Source: CAVTLG01 sp963735495 | Lineage (GTDB): Bacteria; Chloroflexota; Ktedonobacteria; Ktedonobacterales; Ktedonobacteraceae | NCBI GenBank assembly: GCA_963735495.1 | Contig: CAVTLG010000002.1 | Coordinates: 1,550,001-1,614,000, forward strand | Reading direction: 5' to 3' | Length of the DNA stretch: 64,000 bases | In this document: positions 17,334-25,774 of the stretch, piece after piece | How the letters are laid out: each line of letters starts with the position of its first letter | How positions within the stretch are numbered: the first letter of the stretch is position 1 | Program-made: the position numbers and the translations under genes | The notes under the pieces: model-generated | Told to the model about the DNA's origin: nothing | The model's database searches: none | What the model saw: the letters and a program-made list of their open reading frames with translations, nothing else

Positions 17334-18104
17334 TCATGGCATGTAACTATTACACACCTCGAAAGCTTGCTTGAGCGCGACTTGTGGGTCCTCGGTCGGG
17401 ATGAACTCCTGCCCGAGGTATCCTGTATAGCCGGTTGCTGCAATGGCCTGTACAATTGGCTTGTACTGTAATTCCTGTCGCTCGTCGAGTTCATGGCGAC
17501 CAGGATTTCCCGCCGTGTGATAGTGGCCGAAATAGGCATGATGTTCACGAATGGTACGTATGATATCACCTTCCATGACCTGCATATGGTAGATATCGTA
17601 GAGCAGCTTCACCGCAGGTGAATCAACCATCTGGCATACTTCTACGCCCCAGGCCGTCTTGTCGGCCTGATAGTCTGGGTGATCTACTTTGCTATTGAGC
17701 AGTTCCAGGATCAAGGTCACTCCCTCGTCCTCAGCGCTTCGCGCCAGGCGTTGCAAGCCTTGTGCTGTGATCTCTGCGCCTGTCTTATCATCCAGGCCAG
17801 CACGATTGCCACTAAAGACAATGACGTTGGGGATGCCCCATTGTGCTGCGACTGCGATATTGGCGCGTACCTCTCGTTCGAGGTGATCGTGATGTTCTCG
17901 TCGATTAAAGCCCTCTTCAATCGACGATTGCCCTTTCAGAGTGGCAATGGCCAGGCCATGATCTTTGATGACTTGCCAATGCTCCTGTTCTACCAGTTCG
18001 ATAGCCTCATAGCCAATAGCTGTTGCGAGATGCACCATGCTCTCTATGGTCATGCCTCCCTGAGCAAAACACCACCATGAGATCGCTTGTTTGATGTGAT
18101 TCAT
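17334..18104 (-). CDS. Hydroxypyruvate isomerase-like TIM-barrel sugar isomerase
   Basis: About 256 residues resembling the Hyi/xylose-isomerase-like AP endonuclease-2 fold. The segments KQAISWWCF near the start, VIVFSGNR, ILELLNSKVDHPDY (a metal-ligand Glu), LLYDIYHMQVMEGD (metal-ligand Asp and His) and YLGQEFIP (Glu) give the Glu-Asp-His-Glu metal set of the family. The ATG at 18104 has AGGAGG six bases upstream and removes a 20-residue extension. Probable reaction: isomerisation of hydroxypyruvate/tartronate semialdehyde or another keto-sugar; neighbours give no pathway. Confidence 0.85.
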   Translation of the reverse strand: MNHIKQAISWWCFAQGGMTIESMVHLATAIGYEAIELVEQEHWQVIKDHGLAIATLKGQSSIEEGFNRREHHDHLEREVRANIAVAAQWGIPNVIVFSGNRAGLDDKTGAEITAQGLQRLARSAEDEGVTLILELLNSKVDHPDYQADKTAWGVEVCQMVDSPAVKLLYDIYHMQVMEGDIIRTIREHHAYFGHYHTAGNPGRHELDERQELQYKPIVQAIAATGYTGYLGQEFIPTEDPQVALKQAFEVCNSYMP

Positions 18105-18570
18105 CAGCTCCTCCTGCGCGAGAAACGGTTGAGGGAGAAATCCCAGCTTTTTTGGCGCTATCATGAATTGAGACGTACATTGTCTGCAAACTCCTGTACA
18201 ATCTAGTGCTTACGGTTCGCCATAGCATCAATATGTCCCTCAATGGTAACTATGGAATGATGACAAATATGTTACTCTATGCTGGGAGTGATGTCTACTT
18301 TAACCCCTCGAAGATGATAAGGATGTTCGATGCTGCCTCATTTCAAAGACCTTTTATAGATCACAAGTTCTATGATGAATGATAACCCGGACCCATGTAA
18401 AGGATACTATAATAAATGTTGTGCAATGGTGTATAATGGGTAGGTATTAAAGCTAGGCCTGGACTGGCTTTCGGGTTGCCTGCTATTTTTACTGTTACCT
18501 AAAACTCGAGATGGCGTCCATGCCATGTTTTATCATCTGTTCTCCCAAATAGTTATAGTATTTTTCTATT
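18105..18570. other. Intergenic, promoters of the sugar isomerase and the pseudokinase
   Basis: About 460 bases between divergent genes. A TATAAT is visible at 18432-18437 on the plus strand without a good -35 at the usual distance. No gene recognised. Confidence 0.45.
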
Positions 18571-20793
18571 ATGCAGGATGCGAATGGAGTATATGTGTAT
18601 ATGCACAGAGGAAATGATCTCGTCGGCGAGGTCTTCGGAGAGTATCGCGTAACTGTTGAGCTGGGTTCTAATTCCCTTAATCGCATTTTCTTAGGCGAAA
18701 GCCTCTCTCCAACAGCAGACGACCAACGTGTCTTTATCAAACTGCTGCATACGGAAGCAGCCAATAGTCTGCAGGAACAACAGCGCGTCCTGCAAGAGAT
18801 ATCATCCCTTCAACAGTTATCTCACCCCCATATTTTACCGATCCTGTCGGCTGGCCTTTACAAAGATATGCTCTACTTGATTACGCCATACGTAGCCACG
18901 AGATCGCTGTCTAATCGTTTAAAGAACAGACCAGCAGAACAGCCGCTAGCGCAGGAAGATGCATTAGCTATTCTGGCACAGATTGGGCAAGCGCTACACT
19001 ACGCTCATCAACAGCATATCGTGCATGGAAATTTAAAACCACAAAACGTGCTTTTCTCCATCCAGGATAAGGTGCTATTAACAGATTTTCACCTGCATCC
19101 TTTTCTACCGTCTGATCAGGTTTACCCTCCCGAGGTAGCCGTCTATCGGGCACCAGAGCAACTCTCGGACCATACAAGCGAAGTGGGTGATCAATATGCT
19201 CTTGGCTGTATTGCCTATGAGTTGTTTACCGGACATAAAGCTTTTCTGGTCCCTGTAGCTCGTGCAGGTGCTACCTACTACAAAATGCACATGCCTGTCC
19301 CGCCCAGTCAATTGAACCCTGTCGTGCCTCGACATATCGAAGGGGCAATCCTCAATGCGCTATCCAAAGAGCCCGGCCAACGCCATAGCGACATCCCAGC
19401 ATTTCTTGCGGCCCTGGGGATCTCTTCTTTCGCACCTGAAGGTGAAGAGCAAGAGAAAGAGGCAACAACTCCTGTGCGAAGGGTGATGGCCAATGCAGAT
19501 CTGCCAACAGAGGTGGGATTGCCAATCGTTGCGGGACTTGCTAGCAGTACAGCGCCACATAGAACATCTCCTCTTCAGGTGGTAGCTTCAGAGAAGGAAT
19601 ATCCGCCCAACGATGCTCGCAATGCATCACGGACAACATCGGGTGAGGTGATGCTGACCGAGCGGCCTGCACTTGCCGCTCCCGCAGCGTTAGCCGTGTC
19701 AGAAAAGGTCCCACTCAAGGAAAATCAGCGCCTGATCAGGCCTCCTTTCGAGTCTAAAGCAGGCAGCAAACCTCCTTTTCGCAGGTTTGCTGCCACTCCT
19801 CAAAGCATGCTTGTCGCGCTGATGGCTCTAGTTGCTAGCGTTATTTTTATCGCGGCACTGTTTATCCCGTTTAATTTTCCGACTTCAGCGAAAGATTTTG
19901 CATCTCATGTTGATGCCACGAGCACCTCGATCACGAACAACACCCAGACGCCAACGCCAACCAGTCTATCTATAGTTGCTCCAGGACTCCCCGGCCAATC
20001 GCAGTCCACATCTGGTGAAACTGTTTCCACTTCACCGCCAGGCTCTACATCTAGTGAAGCAGCTTCTACCTCGTCCACCTCGTCCACCTCATCCACTTCG
20101 CCTACCTCGTCTACCTCGGCGCCGACGGCTACACCGACAGCTACACCGACACCCGCTAGTCCATTAAGCGGATACTGGAAATTCGATGAGGGCAGAGGTT
20201 CTACTGCCGGTGATTCTTCGGGGCACCATTTTACCGGCACTTTGCAGCGGGGCGCGTCATGGGCACCGGGTGAGGATAGTTCCTCTGCGCTTAACGTCAC
20301 CGGAGCCAGCGACAGCTATGTGGATATTCCTGAACCGGTAATCAACACAGCAAACAGCTTCTCCGTCTCGGCGTGGATCAGGCTGAATACGCTCAATGGC
20401 TATCAGACCTTTGTCAGCCTGGATGGGAACCAGGTAAGCGCCTTCTACTTGCAGTTAAATGCGGCTACTGGCACCTTTGTCTTCAATCGCTTGACCAGCG
20501 ATTCAGACTCGGCTACACCTATACGGGCCTCGGCGTGGGGCAGGCCAATGCCGGGTGTCTGGTATCACCTGCTGGGCGTGTACGATGCCAGCGCACACAC
20601 AATCTCGCTCTATGTCAACGGGCGTTTGCAGCAGACGGTAGGCTATAGTGGTGGGTGGCAAGGTACCGGGCATACAGCCGTCGGGCGCGGCAAGTTTTCT
20701 GGCAATCCGGTAGACTTTGTCAATGGTCAGATCGATGATGTGCAGATCTACGACACCGCCCTGACTGGTACTGCCGCTGAGCAAGCTCCCTGA
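18571..20793 (+). CDS. Membrane-anchored pseudokinase with extracellular LamG/concanavalin-like domain
   Basis: 740 residues in three parts. Residues about 22-275 are a Ser/Thr kinase fold with key substitutions: the glycine loop is reduced to LGSNSLNRIFLG, HRD is HGN (about 152-154) and DFG is DFH (172-174), while VFIK (Lys57) and APEQ remain. The catalytic Asp is therefore missing, so phosphotransfer is unlikely. Residues 413-433 are one transmembrane helix. A Ser/Thr/Pro-rich linker (about 450-525) leads to an about 200-residue LamG-type domain starting SGYWKFDEGRGS, with FSVSAWIRL, WYHLLGVYD and IDDVQIYD. The outside domain probably binds a carbohydrate or surface ligand and the pseudokinase relays the state allosterically. 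The start could instead be the ATG at 18601, which has GGAG upstream. Confidence 0.87.
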   Translation: MQDANGVYVYMHRGNDLVGEVFGEYRVTVELGSNSLNRIFLGESLSPTADDQRVFIKLLHTEAANSLQEQQRVLQEISSLQQLSHPHILPILSAGLYKDMLYLITPYVATRSLSNRLKNRPAEQPLAQEDALAILAQIGQALHYAHQQHIVHGNLKPQNVLFSIQDKVLLTDFHLHPFLPSDQVYPPEVAVYRAPEQLSDHTSEVGDQYALGCIAYELFTGHKAFLVPVARAGATYYKMHMPVPPSQLNPVVPRHIEGAILNALSKEPGQRHSDIPAFLAALGISSFAPEGEEQEKEATTPVRRVMANADLPTEVGLPIVAGLASSTAPHRTSPLQVVASEKEYPPNDARNASRTTSGEVMLTERPALAAPAALAVSEKVPLKENQRLIRPPFESKAGSKPPFRRFAATPQSMLVALMALVASVIFIAALFIPFNFPTSAKDFASHVDATSTSITNNTQTPTPTSLSIVAPGLPGQSQSTSGETVSTSPPGSTSSEAASTSSTSSTSSTSPTSSTSAPTATPTATPTPASPLSGYWKFDEGRGSTAGDSSGHHFTGTLQRGASWAPGEDSSSALNVTGASDSYVDIPEPVINTANSFSVSAWIRLNTLNGYQTFVSLDGNQVSAFYLQLNAATGTFVFNRLTSDSDSATPIRASAWGRPMPGVWYHLLGVYDASAHTISLYVNGRLQQTVGYSGGWQGTGHTAVGRGKFSGNPVDFVNGQIDDVQIYDTALTGTAAEQAP

Positions 20794-20957
20794 TGCTCAG
20801 CCCACTATGGGTTGTTGCCAGTGACGCCAGTCTCTTCTTCCACTGTAGAGAGATAGAGGATGGCGTTGCAGGCAGATTATGGGGAGGAGCGGTTTCGCCT
20901 CTCTCATCCAAAGGGACTCTCTTCTTACCTCTGCTGTTCTTCACTTGATAGAAATGC
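20794..20957. other. Short intergenic region
   Basis: Separates the pseudokinase stop from the ancestral stop of the repeat protein on the other strand (20958). No gene or terminator recognised. Confidence 0.4.
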
Positions 20958-21038
20958 CTACCCCTCGCCCGAACCCCAGTCGTTGTTGCTCAGCCCCGCT
21001 GATGGATGCTGGGCGTAGTAGTCTTCGTAGTATTGTAT
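20958..21038 (-). pseudogene. Severed 3' end of the repeat protein gene
   Basis: On the minus strand this reads YYEDYYAQHPSAGLSNND and then WGSGEG with a stop at 20958-20960. The remainder of the gene lies beyond the inserted element at 21039-21411. Removing the element and one copy of its six-base target duplication joins the two in frame (RTQATIQ then YYEDYYAQ), and the joined text matches the internal repeat QAVMDLYYQQHSSAEGYN of the same protein. Confidence 0.8.
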
Positions 21039-21114
21039 CCCACATTCCGCAGAAGGGTTGACGAAAAAAAGGGAATTAGGTAGAGTAAGAAAAACGCGTG
21101 AATGAGGAAAAAGA

Positions 21115-21261
21115 ATGCTCGCAGACGAGGAGTATCAGAACGAACGGCTGGATCACTTGGGGATTGTGGCAGGCACGTGCCGAGAAATAGGCTTGGTAGA
21201 GTGGATAGATCAACAGGCCAACCGCCAGACCCACGATGCGGTGGGTTTTTTAATGTTTTGA
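21115..21261 (+). pseudogene. N-terminal fragment of an IS1634-type (DUF4277) transposase
   Basis: 48 codons reading YQNERLDHLGIVAGTCREIG and LVEWIDQQ, the conserved start of DUF4277 transposases, ending at a TGA after VGFLMF. GAGGAAAAAG lies upstream of the ATG. The catalytic part is deleted. Confidence 0.8.
21229..21251 (+). terminator. Terminator-like hairpin inside the mini-IS
   Basis: ACCCAC and GTGGGT (21229-21234, 21241-21246) flank GATGCG and run into six T. It overlaps transposase fragment codons, so it may be incidental. Confidence 0.4.
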
Positions 21262-21582
21262 GGGCATTGAACTCCTGCATATTCGTGTGGGGTCGACGTT
21301 CAAAACGCGGATTTTACGCCTGCAACCTCTGCATCAACAATTCCTCCGCTTGCTTGGTCCTCCCTATCAACAATGCTATTTTTTTTCTGATTAGAAACTG
21401 CGGAATGTGGGTTGTATAGTAGCCTGCGTCCTCTCTTGTGCATCCTCTTGCGGATTCCATCGAGGGGTTGCTCCCTGAGAGACCAGCGGAGTTGATGCAT
21501 TCCACAACTGATCGCCATGCATGTAGTACAGCCCTGGTGATGAGTACTGGTGGTTGTGTTCAGAAGACGCTATCGGCTCTAG

Positions 21583-23013
21583 CTAGCCCCCTAGAGGGAT
21601 TTCTGCCGGATAGACTCGTGGAGTTGCTGCATTCCCCCACTGATCGACATGCATGTAGTACAGCTCTGGCGATGAGTGCTGGGGATAGTGTTCAGAATGC
21701 TCTCTATTTGATGACTCCCCTGTCTGCCGAGAAGAGCTAGGAGTCTGACGCCTTTTATTCTGTCCGCGCCTCCTGGCTAGTGTTTTTATTTCATCCGGAT
21801 CGTGTAGAGTCGGCTCGTCAGAATCCGCTACAAAGGTAAATTGTCTCTCGTAAGGCTGATTAGAAAATACGCTTTGTCTCTTGCTCGCCTGTGTATTTAT
21901 TCTACTGCTTGGTTGTATTATGTCTGCTAAGGGGACAATTGACTGTTGTATCGGTTCGATATCCTCAGGCTGATTTGGATATTCTTCTCTGCTCCGAAGT
22001 GGTCTGGCAGATGAACGCGTTACGCCTCGTTCTCTTTGACGCCGCTTTTCAGCTGAGTCTTTCCGAACGTGGCTTCTGATTAGTTTTCTCATTTCATCCG
22101 GATCGTGTAGAGTCGGCTCGTTAGAATCCGCTACAAAGGTAAATTGTCCCTCGTGCGGCTGATTAGCATATACACTTTGTCTCTTGTATGCTCTACTGCC
22201 TGGTTGTATTGTGTCTGCTGAAGGTTGAGGAAGCATGTTCGTTTCTGGTGGATTACGATCAACATCTCTCATATTATCGGACATAGAAACGTTGTACCCC
22301 TCTGCCGATGAATGCTGCTGGTAGTAGAGGTCCATAACAGCCTGCGCCCTCTCTTGTGGATTCCAATTCCATAGAGGGGTTGCTTCCCGAGAGACCTGCG
22401 GAGTTTCTGCACTTATATCCCCCCAGTCCTCAAGGGGCACTTCGTACAGCTCTGGCGATGAGAACCGGTAGGAGTGTTCAGAAGACGCTGCCCGCATTGG
22501 TAATGAGTGGTGGTGGAATTGTTCAGAAGACGTTATCTGCTGATGAGAGCTAAGAGTATTACGCTTTTCCTTAAATGACTCATGTGCGTTTCTTATGGCT
22601 AGTTTTCTCATTTCATCCCGACCGTGTGTAGTCGGCTCGTGAGGACGCGCTGCAACAAAGGCAAATTGTCCCTCGGCCAGTCCACTGCTTTGTTGTATTG
22701 TGTCTTCTGAATCCCTAGGCTGACTTGGATCAAGTGCACTGCGAGATGAATGCCCTGCGCTTTTTTCTCCACGCTGCTTTTCTCTGTATGCTCTCGTAGC
22801 ACCGCTTCTGACTAGTTTTATTATTTCCTTCGGATCATGTGTAGTCGGCTCATGAGAATCCACAAAAAAGGCACTTTGTCCCTTGTACGGCTGATTAGAA
22901 AATACACTTTGTCTATTTCTTCTACGGTTTTGTTGCATTATGTCTGTTGAAGGAGGAAGCATGTTCGTTTCTTGCGGATTATGACCAACATCTCTCCAAC
23001 GGCTATCGGGCAT
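21583..23013 (-). CDS. Low-complexity internal-repeat protein; ancestral gene extended to 20958
   Basis: 476 residues, Gln/Ser/Arg-rich, no signal peptide or helix, no named family. Four copies of a module with core F-x-x-D/A-x-x-EPTxHDPDE-(M/I)-x-x-L are visible (about residues 45-70, 112-137, 275-300 and 388-412). They alternate with QSVFSNQPY words and with SPELYEVPLEDWGD/SPELYYMHVDQWGN units. The reading frame ends at a TAG (21583-21585), yet another unit (SSPGLYYMHGDQLWN, STPLVSQGATPRWNPQED) continues in the same frame beyond it, until a miniature IS truncates it at 21417. The original gene therefore probably reached 20958, giving about 560 residues. Function unknown; the repeats look like protein-binding or secreted-substrate modules, and this is inference only. 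Confidence 0.65.
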   Translation of the reverse strand: MPDSRWRDVGHNPQETNMLPPSTDIMQQNRRRNRQSVFSNQPYKGQSAFFVDSHEPTTHDPKEIIKLVRSGATRAYREKQRGEKSAGHSSRSALDPSQPRDSEDTIQQSSGLAEGQFAFVAARPHEPTTHGRDEMRKLAIRNAHESFKEKRNTLSSHQQITSSEQFHHHSLPMRAASSEHSYRFSSPELYEVPLEDWGDISAETPQVSREATPLWNWNPQERAQAVMDLYYQQHSSAEGYNVSMSDNMRDVDRNPPETNMLPQPSADTIQPGSRAYKRQSVYANQPHEGQFTFVADSNEPTLHDPDEMRKLIRSHVRKDSAEKRRQRERGVTRSSARPLRSREEYPNQPEDIEPIQQSIVPLADIIQPSSRINTQASKRQSVFSNQPYERQFTFVADSDEPTLHDPDEIKTLARRRGQNKRRQTPSSSRQTGESSNREHSEHYPQHSSPELYYMHVDQWGNAATPRVYPAEIPLGG

Positions 23014-23715
23014 ATGATCATGATCCTTTCATACTGCAAGACGACACACATCAGTATTTGGGGGTTGAATATTAACTGTATGCGAAATACCAGGCTAAGA
23101 GCTTGTAGAGGTTCCTCTCAACCTCAGGCTCAACGCAGCCAATATTGTTGTTCTGACATACACTTCTATGATACCTTGCCAATCATCTCAAAGCTAGAGA
23201 AAAAGAGGGTCAGATTTGGGGTATGGCGAGGGTCCGTTCATGATGAGCGAGCATCAGCGAACCTGCGGGAGTGCCGTTTCATTCTGGGATTTACACTTAC
23301 TGCGATTACCACGCTTACTGTGCTAGTATTGGCAGGATCGATTACCAGGGATAACTATTCTTACTGTGCTTACCACGCTGCTTTATGCTGAACTGTACGG
23401 ACATCCTGGTCGTGCTGCTGGTTAAAAACGACGTGAGTAGTTACCAAAAAACGAAATTTCTATAGCCCTTCAGGATGATCAGCCGATCGTCACTGTTTAT
23501 CTGCGCGACTCTTTGCTATACTGCGAGGTAAACTAGTAGAACTTACTTTCTTTCAATACATCCGTGTGTCATATGCGGGGTCTTTGACGCATATACGTTT
23601 CCCCCTGAAAGATGGAGACCCTCTTTACCTGCTCCAAATGGGCGTGACGCAATTCAAGTAGCGTTACGCCCATTATACATCTGCGCAGTATGGTATAAGT
23701 CTACATTGTGCCTGC
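23014..23715. other. 700-base non-coding region with decayed repeats
   Basis: Contains family D repeat copy 2 (23163-23226) and ACTCTTTGCTATACTG near 23510, shared with 12998. Longer open frames here lack start signals and motifs. The 3' end is the downstream flank of the gene ending at 23716. Confidence 0.45.
23163..23226 (+). repeat. Dispersed decayed repeat, family D copy 2
   Basis: CTATGATACCTTGCC, AAGCTAGAGAAAAAGAGGG and CAGATTTGGGGTAT match the order and spacing of the minus strand at 16335-16416. Confidence 0.5.
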
Positions 23716-24594
23716 TCATAACTTTTTTGTGGCTTGCTTGTAATCATTCGCACTGCCTGTATGGAAGACAAGCTCGCTGCTCTGATCGGTCGCACCGACC
23801 TGATTTAGGGTCAATGTATCGTTATTTGCGTCGATTGTACCCGTCAGTGTGCCTGGCTGACCATCGATTGTAATCACCATGTATATGATATGGTTATCTC
23901 TGTCGTACAGACCTGTCGCGGAAGCTGTGAGCGACTGGAGAGTGCCGTTGGTCTTTGCCGCCAATTGTAGCTGACCCGTCAACTTACCGTTCTGATTTGT
24001 CCAGTGAAGATAGTACAGGATCTTGCCGGTACTGCTAACGCTGGCAGCAGGTGTATAACTGGCGATCCAGTCAGTCGGTGGATCTTGGGGACGGTTGACA
24101 AACACCAGAAGAGAGGCCAGTAAGACCACTGCTACTACTGCGCAGGTCCCCGCAATCAGCAAGCCTTTGTGTATAAATACTCCTGGTCGTGCAGGCTGAG
24201 GAGAGAATGCGACTGGCTGTGCTGGTGCAAATGCTTCGTCCTCATCCGCTACAGAAGCCTCATCGGCCAGTGGCTCGGAAGACGAGACAGGCTGTTGCTC
24301 AGTCTCCTCAGTTAATAGCTCAGAGGAAGATACTGGTTGCTGTTCTGACGCCTCAATAGATGGTTCGGGAGAGGGTACAGGCGACTGGTCAGTCTCCTCC
24401 GCAAGAGCGTCAGAAGACGAGACAGGCTGTTGCTCAGTCTCCTCAACTAATGGTTCGGGAGAGGGTACAGGCGACTGGTCAGTCTCCTCAGAAAGAGCGT
24501 CAGAAACTGGCGCCGTAGGAGTTTCTTCTGAGGAATGGAGAGTGGGCTGTTGTTCTGGTTCCTCTGACGATGCAGGCTGAGGGGGTAAATTCAT
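23716..24594 (-). CDS. Membrane protein with repetitive acidic cytoplasmic tail and exported domain
   Basis: 292 residues. Residues about 1-120 consist of repeated EETEQQPVSSS and EETDQSPVPSPEP units, Glu/Gln/Ser/Pro-rich and surely disordered. One transmembrane helix follows (about 145-167: GLLIAGTCAVVAVVLLASLL). The remaining 120 residues look like an all-beta exported domain (GKILYYLHWTNQNGKLTGQL, VITIDGQPGTLTGTID). With no signal peptide, the topology is probably N-in, C-out. No family recognised; the C-terminal domain may bind a ligand as in kinase-sensor or anti-sigma ectodomains, but no kinase is attached. Confidence 0.7.
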   Translation of the reverse strand: MNLPPQPASSEEPEQQPTLHSSEETPTAPVSDALSEETDQSPVPSPEPLVEETEQQPVSSSDALAEETDQSPVPSPEPSIEASEQQPVSSSELLTEETEQQPVSSSEPLADEASVADEDEAFAPAQPVAFSPQPARPGVFIHKGLLIAGTCAVVAVVLLASLLVFVNRPQDPPTDWIASYTPAASVSSTGKILYYLHWTNQNGKLTGQLQLAAKTNGTLQSLTASATGLYDRDNHIIYMVITIDGQPGTLTGTIDANNDTLTLNQVGATDQSSELVFHTGSANDYKQATKKL

Positions 24595-24855
24595 GAAATG
24601 ATTAATCCTTTCATTTTGGCAGCATACCAGCGGTTATGCATGCACCGAAGTACGTTACACCACTTGTAGCTTGAAAATTTGTATGCTATTAGACAAATAA
24701 CGAAAATCGTGTATGCTCTACATTATCTAATCAGTATAAGCATCTTAACAGAGATTATTATCTATGTCTATCGGCAATTATCTGTGTGATAACCATGAGT
24801 TGCGCTTTTTGCATGGATAATGGTATCTATATAGGAAGACGTGGCGTAATATATT
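24595..24855. other. Intergenic region
   Basis: AT-rich upstream region of the 23716 gene. No gene or clear hairpin seen. Confidence 0.4.
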
Positions 24856-25347
24856 TTAAAACTTCAATATTAAAAGCAGAATTATCCCAATGCCATAAAT
24901 TATTCCGAAGGAAAGTAAAAGCCGTTTAACACGAAGTAACTTATTCCCTTTTCGAAGTGACTTCTGAGTTTCTTGTTGAACATCAAAGTATACGCGGCCA
25001 GATGTTTCCATCGTTGTAAGGTATTCACGTAGGAATACATTGTATACATAGTAATGTAGATATAAAACATATGCAAACCAGTAAATGGCTAAAGCTGCTA
25101 TGCGAACAGCAAAGGCTGAAGTAAAGGGAAGACTTACTTGGAAGGAGAAGCCTAGGAGAGCGAAACTGATGCCCATGAAGAAGCTTGTTACTGTCCATTT
25201 AATAGTTGTATGAGTTAGATCTGCTTGATAAAGTGTAAGATAGAGGCTCCTATTATGGTCCTCAACATTATCGAGGGATTGTGATTGATAGAGGCTCCTA
25301 TTATGGTCCTCAACATTATCGAGGGATTGTGATTGATTAGTATCCAT
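24856..25347 (-). CDS. Small membrane protein with duplicated N-terminal segment
   Basis: 163 residues. The first 37 carry two identical 16-residue copies beginning QSQSLDNVEDHNRSLY, encoded by an exact 48-base tandem duplication at 25239-25334. Three hydrophobic helices follow (about residues 54-70, 76-100 and 145-162), with a charged segment between the second and third. No family recognised. The start ATG at 25347 has GGGAGT upstream. The exact duplication in frame suggests a recent event and that copy number could vary between strains. Confidence 0.65.
   Translation of the reverse strand: MDTNQSQSLDNVEDHNRSLYQSQSLDNVEDHNRSLYLTLYQADLTHTTIKWTVTSFFMGISFALLGFSFQVSLPFTSAFAVRIAALAIYWFAYVLYLHYYVYNVFLREYLTTMETSGRVYFDVQQETQKSLRKGNKLLRVKRLLLSFGIIYGIGIILLLILKF
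25239..25334. repeat. Exact 48-bp tandem duplication, two copies
   Basis: TAGAGGCTCC begins at 25241 and again at 25289, and the sequence between is identical. The period is a multiple of three and keeps the membrane protein gene in frame. Confidence 0.95.
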
Positions 25348-25610
25348 GTTGTAGTATACTCCCGAGTACTTGTGCTTCTTGAAAGAAATGAGGTCATCTA
25401 ATCATATAGACGTAAAGTTGCTAGAAATATATAATTGATGTTTAGACAAAACGAACGGAACCGAGCCACAGAGTTGCAGGCTCAGAGCCAAGAAAGACGA
25501 GGTCAAATGAAAAACAGAGATATAATGAAGAAATTATAATCGCCCCTAGAACCTGCATGGTAGGATAAGATAAAATAGCTGTATCGAGAAAGGCGGGAAA
25601 GGAGGCTGAA

Positions 25611-25712
25611 ATGCCAGGACAACGAAAGCGATACAGCACGGACCTGAAAGCCAGAGTGGCTCTAGGTGCCATTAAGGGGCAAAAAATCGCCAATGAGATT
25701 GCGACTGAATAG
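25611..25712 (+). pseudogene. IS3-family transposase OrfA N-terminal remnant
   Basis: 33 codons with GGAGG seven bases ahead of the ATG at 25611. MPGQRKRYSTDLKARVALGA and IKGQKIANEIATE match the helix-turn-helix start of IS3 OrfA (typically KxQxxNEIAxEFGVHPTQ). A TAG replaces the expected Phe codon, and GVHHTES follows in the same frame before another stop. No OrfB remains, so only an IS scar is left, beside the start of the next gene. Confidence 0.75.
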
Positions 25713-25774
25713 GGAGTTCATCATACAGAGTCAAGATAAGCGTCTTTGCTCGTACTGTAGATAGTAGGAATTTT

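Larger units (their letters stand above)
21039..21411 (+). mobile_element. Miniature IS1634-like element (373 bp) with 14-base terminal inverted repeats
   Basis: Ends are CCCACATTCCGCAG (21039-21052) and its exact reverse complement (21398-21411). The flanks are TTGTAT on both sides (21033-21038 and 21412-21417), a perfect six-base target-site duplication. Inside is only the first 48 codons of a transposase, so the element is non-autonomous and would need a transposase supplied from elsewhere. It is inserted in the 3' part of the repeat protein gene on the minus strand. Confidence 0.9.

Noticed and set aside
21583..21585. Recoding of the in-frame TAG as a sense codon
   Set aside because: No pyrrolysine machinery or readthrough element is seen, and the downstream part is also cut by an IS, so decay is simpler.
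22972..23391. 139-codon plus-strand frame
   Set aside because: Overlaps the start of the repeat protein on the opposite strand and a decayed dispersed repeat; no start signal.
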